Positions 5,939-6,065 of a stretch of 6,065 bases of DNA are shown here, piece after piece (the first letter of the stretch is position 1; the number at the start of each line of letters is the position of its first letter). Below the pieces are notes generated by a model, which worked only from the letters and a program-made list of their open reading frames with translations, was not told the origin of the DNA and ran no database searches. The DNA comes from Rhodospirillaceae bacterium (lineage in GTDB: Bacteria > Pseudomonadota > Alphaproteobacteria > Rhodospirillales > 2-02-FULL-58-16): the NCBI GenBank assembly GCA_030623425.1, contig JAUXMA010000109.1, positions 1 to 6,065 on the forward strand, written 5' to 3'. Position numbers and translations under genes: made by a program.

Positions 5939-6065
5939 ATGGCCACTAACGCATCGGCGAAGAAACGCATTCGCCAGACCAAGCGTCGCACACGGGCCAA
6001 CGGCATCCGCCGCAACCGCGTCCGCTCCTTCATCAAAAAGGTGGAGGCAGCCATCGCCAGCGGCG
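5939..6065 (+). CDS. rpsT: 30S ribosomal protein S20, N-terminal part
   Basis: Primary 16S rRNA-binding protein of the small ribosomal subunit. The first 42 codons are in the window, reading [19 protein letters not shown] at the start and [12 protein letters not shown] at the end; the frame then leaves the right edge. A complete S20 is about 88 residues, so roughly half is present. The alternation of basic residues ([15 protein letters not shown]) and the [12 protein letters not shown] opening are diagnostic of S20. It is preceded by its own promoter and a leader with no good Shine-Dalgarno. In many alphaproteobacteria dnaA follows rpsT. Confidence 0.95.
   Translation, partial: MATNASAKKRIRQTKRRTRANGIRRNRVRSFIKKVEAAIASG

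Noticed and set aside
4978..6054. Long open frame of 358 codons antisense to the enoyl-CoA hydratase gene
   Set aside because: It mirrors the codon pattern of a well-supported enzyme gene and runs through the rpsT promoter and start; such antisense frames are usual in GC-rich DNA.

Overview
The window is a high-GC stretch of ordinary bacterial core genes. It most likely comes from an alphaproteobacterium of the Rhodospirillales type. That placement rests on gene order recalled from that group (ubiE / coaBC / dut divergent from mutM / enoyl-CoA hydratase / rpsT), on the GC-rich codon use, and on a UbiE and enoyl-CoA hydratase of alphaproteobacterial or mitochondrial character. No database search was run.

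The genes lie in two divergent groups separated by 47 bp at about 3635-3681. Reading leftward on the minus strand are ubiE (quinone methyltransferase), a gap of about 220 bp with no recognisable full gene, coaBC (coenzyme A synthesis), dut (dUTPase), an Rrf2-family regulator without Fe-S cysteines, and the N-terminal third of cysK (cysteine synthase). CoaBC, dut and the regulator are tightly packed (a 4-bp stop/start overlap, then a 6-bp gap) and are probably one transcription unit. CysK starts 135 bp further on, behind its own candidate promoter. Cysteine links several of these genes: CysK makes it, CoaBC consumes it, and the regulator between them resembles cysteine-metabolism or Fe-S regulators.

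Reading rightward on the plus strand are mutM (8-oxoguanine glycosylase), a small predicted secreted protein of unknown function, an enoyl-CoA hydratase with a TTG start, and the first 42 codons of rpsT (ribosomal protein S20). RpsT sits behind a good sigma-70 type promoter. In many alphaproteobacteria rpsT is followed by dnaA, so the window may lie near the chromosomal replication origin; that is inference.

No mobile element, CRISPR array, rRNA/tRNA gene or clearly new multi-gene system was found. The points most worth checking are: a MutM zinc finger whose fourth cysteine is arginine; the absence of ubiB between ubiE and coaBC, with a tiny hydrophobic ORF carrying a strong ribosome binding site in its place; a cysteine-containing mini-ORF overlapping the cysK start; and the cysteine-poor Rrf2 regulator beside cysK. 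Several starts are non-ATG (coaBC GTG, dut GTG, ech TTG), and three N-termini (coaBC, ubiE, mutM) are set shorter than the longest reading frame.
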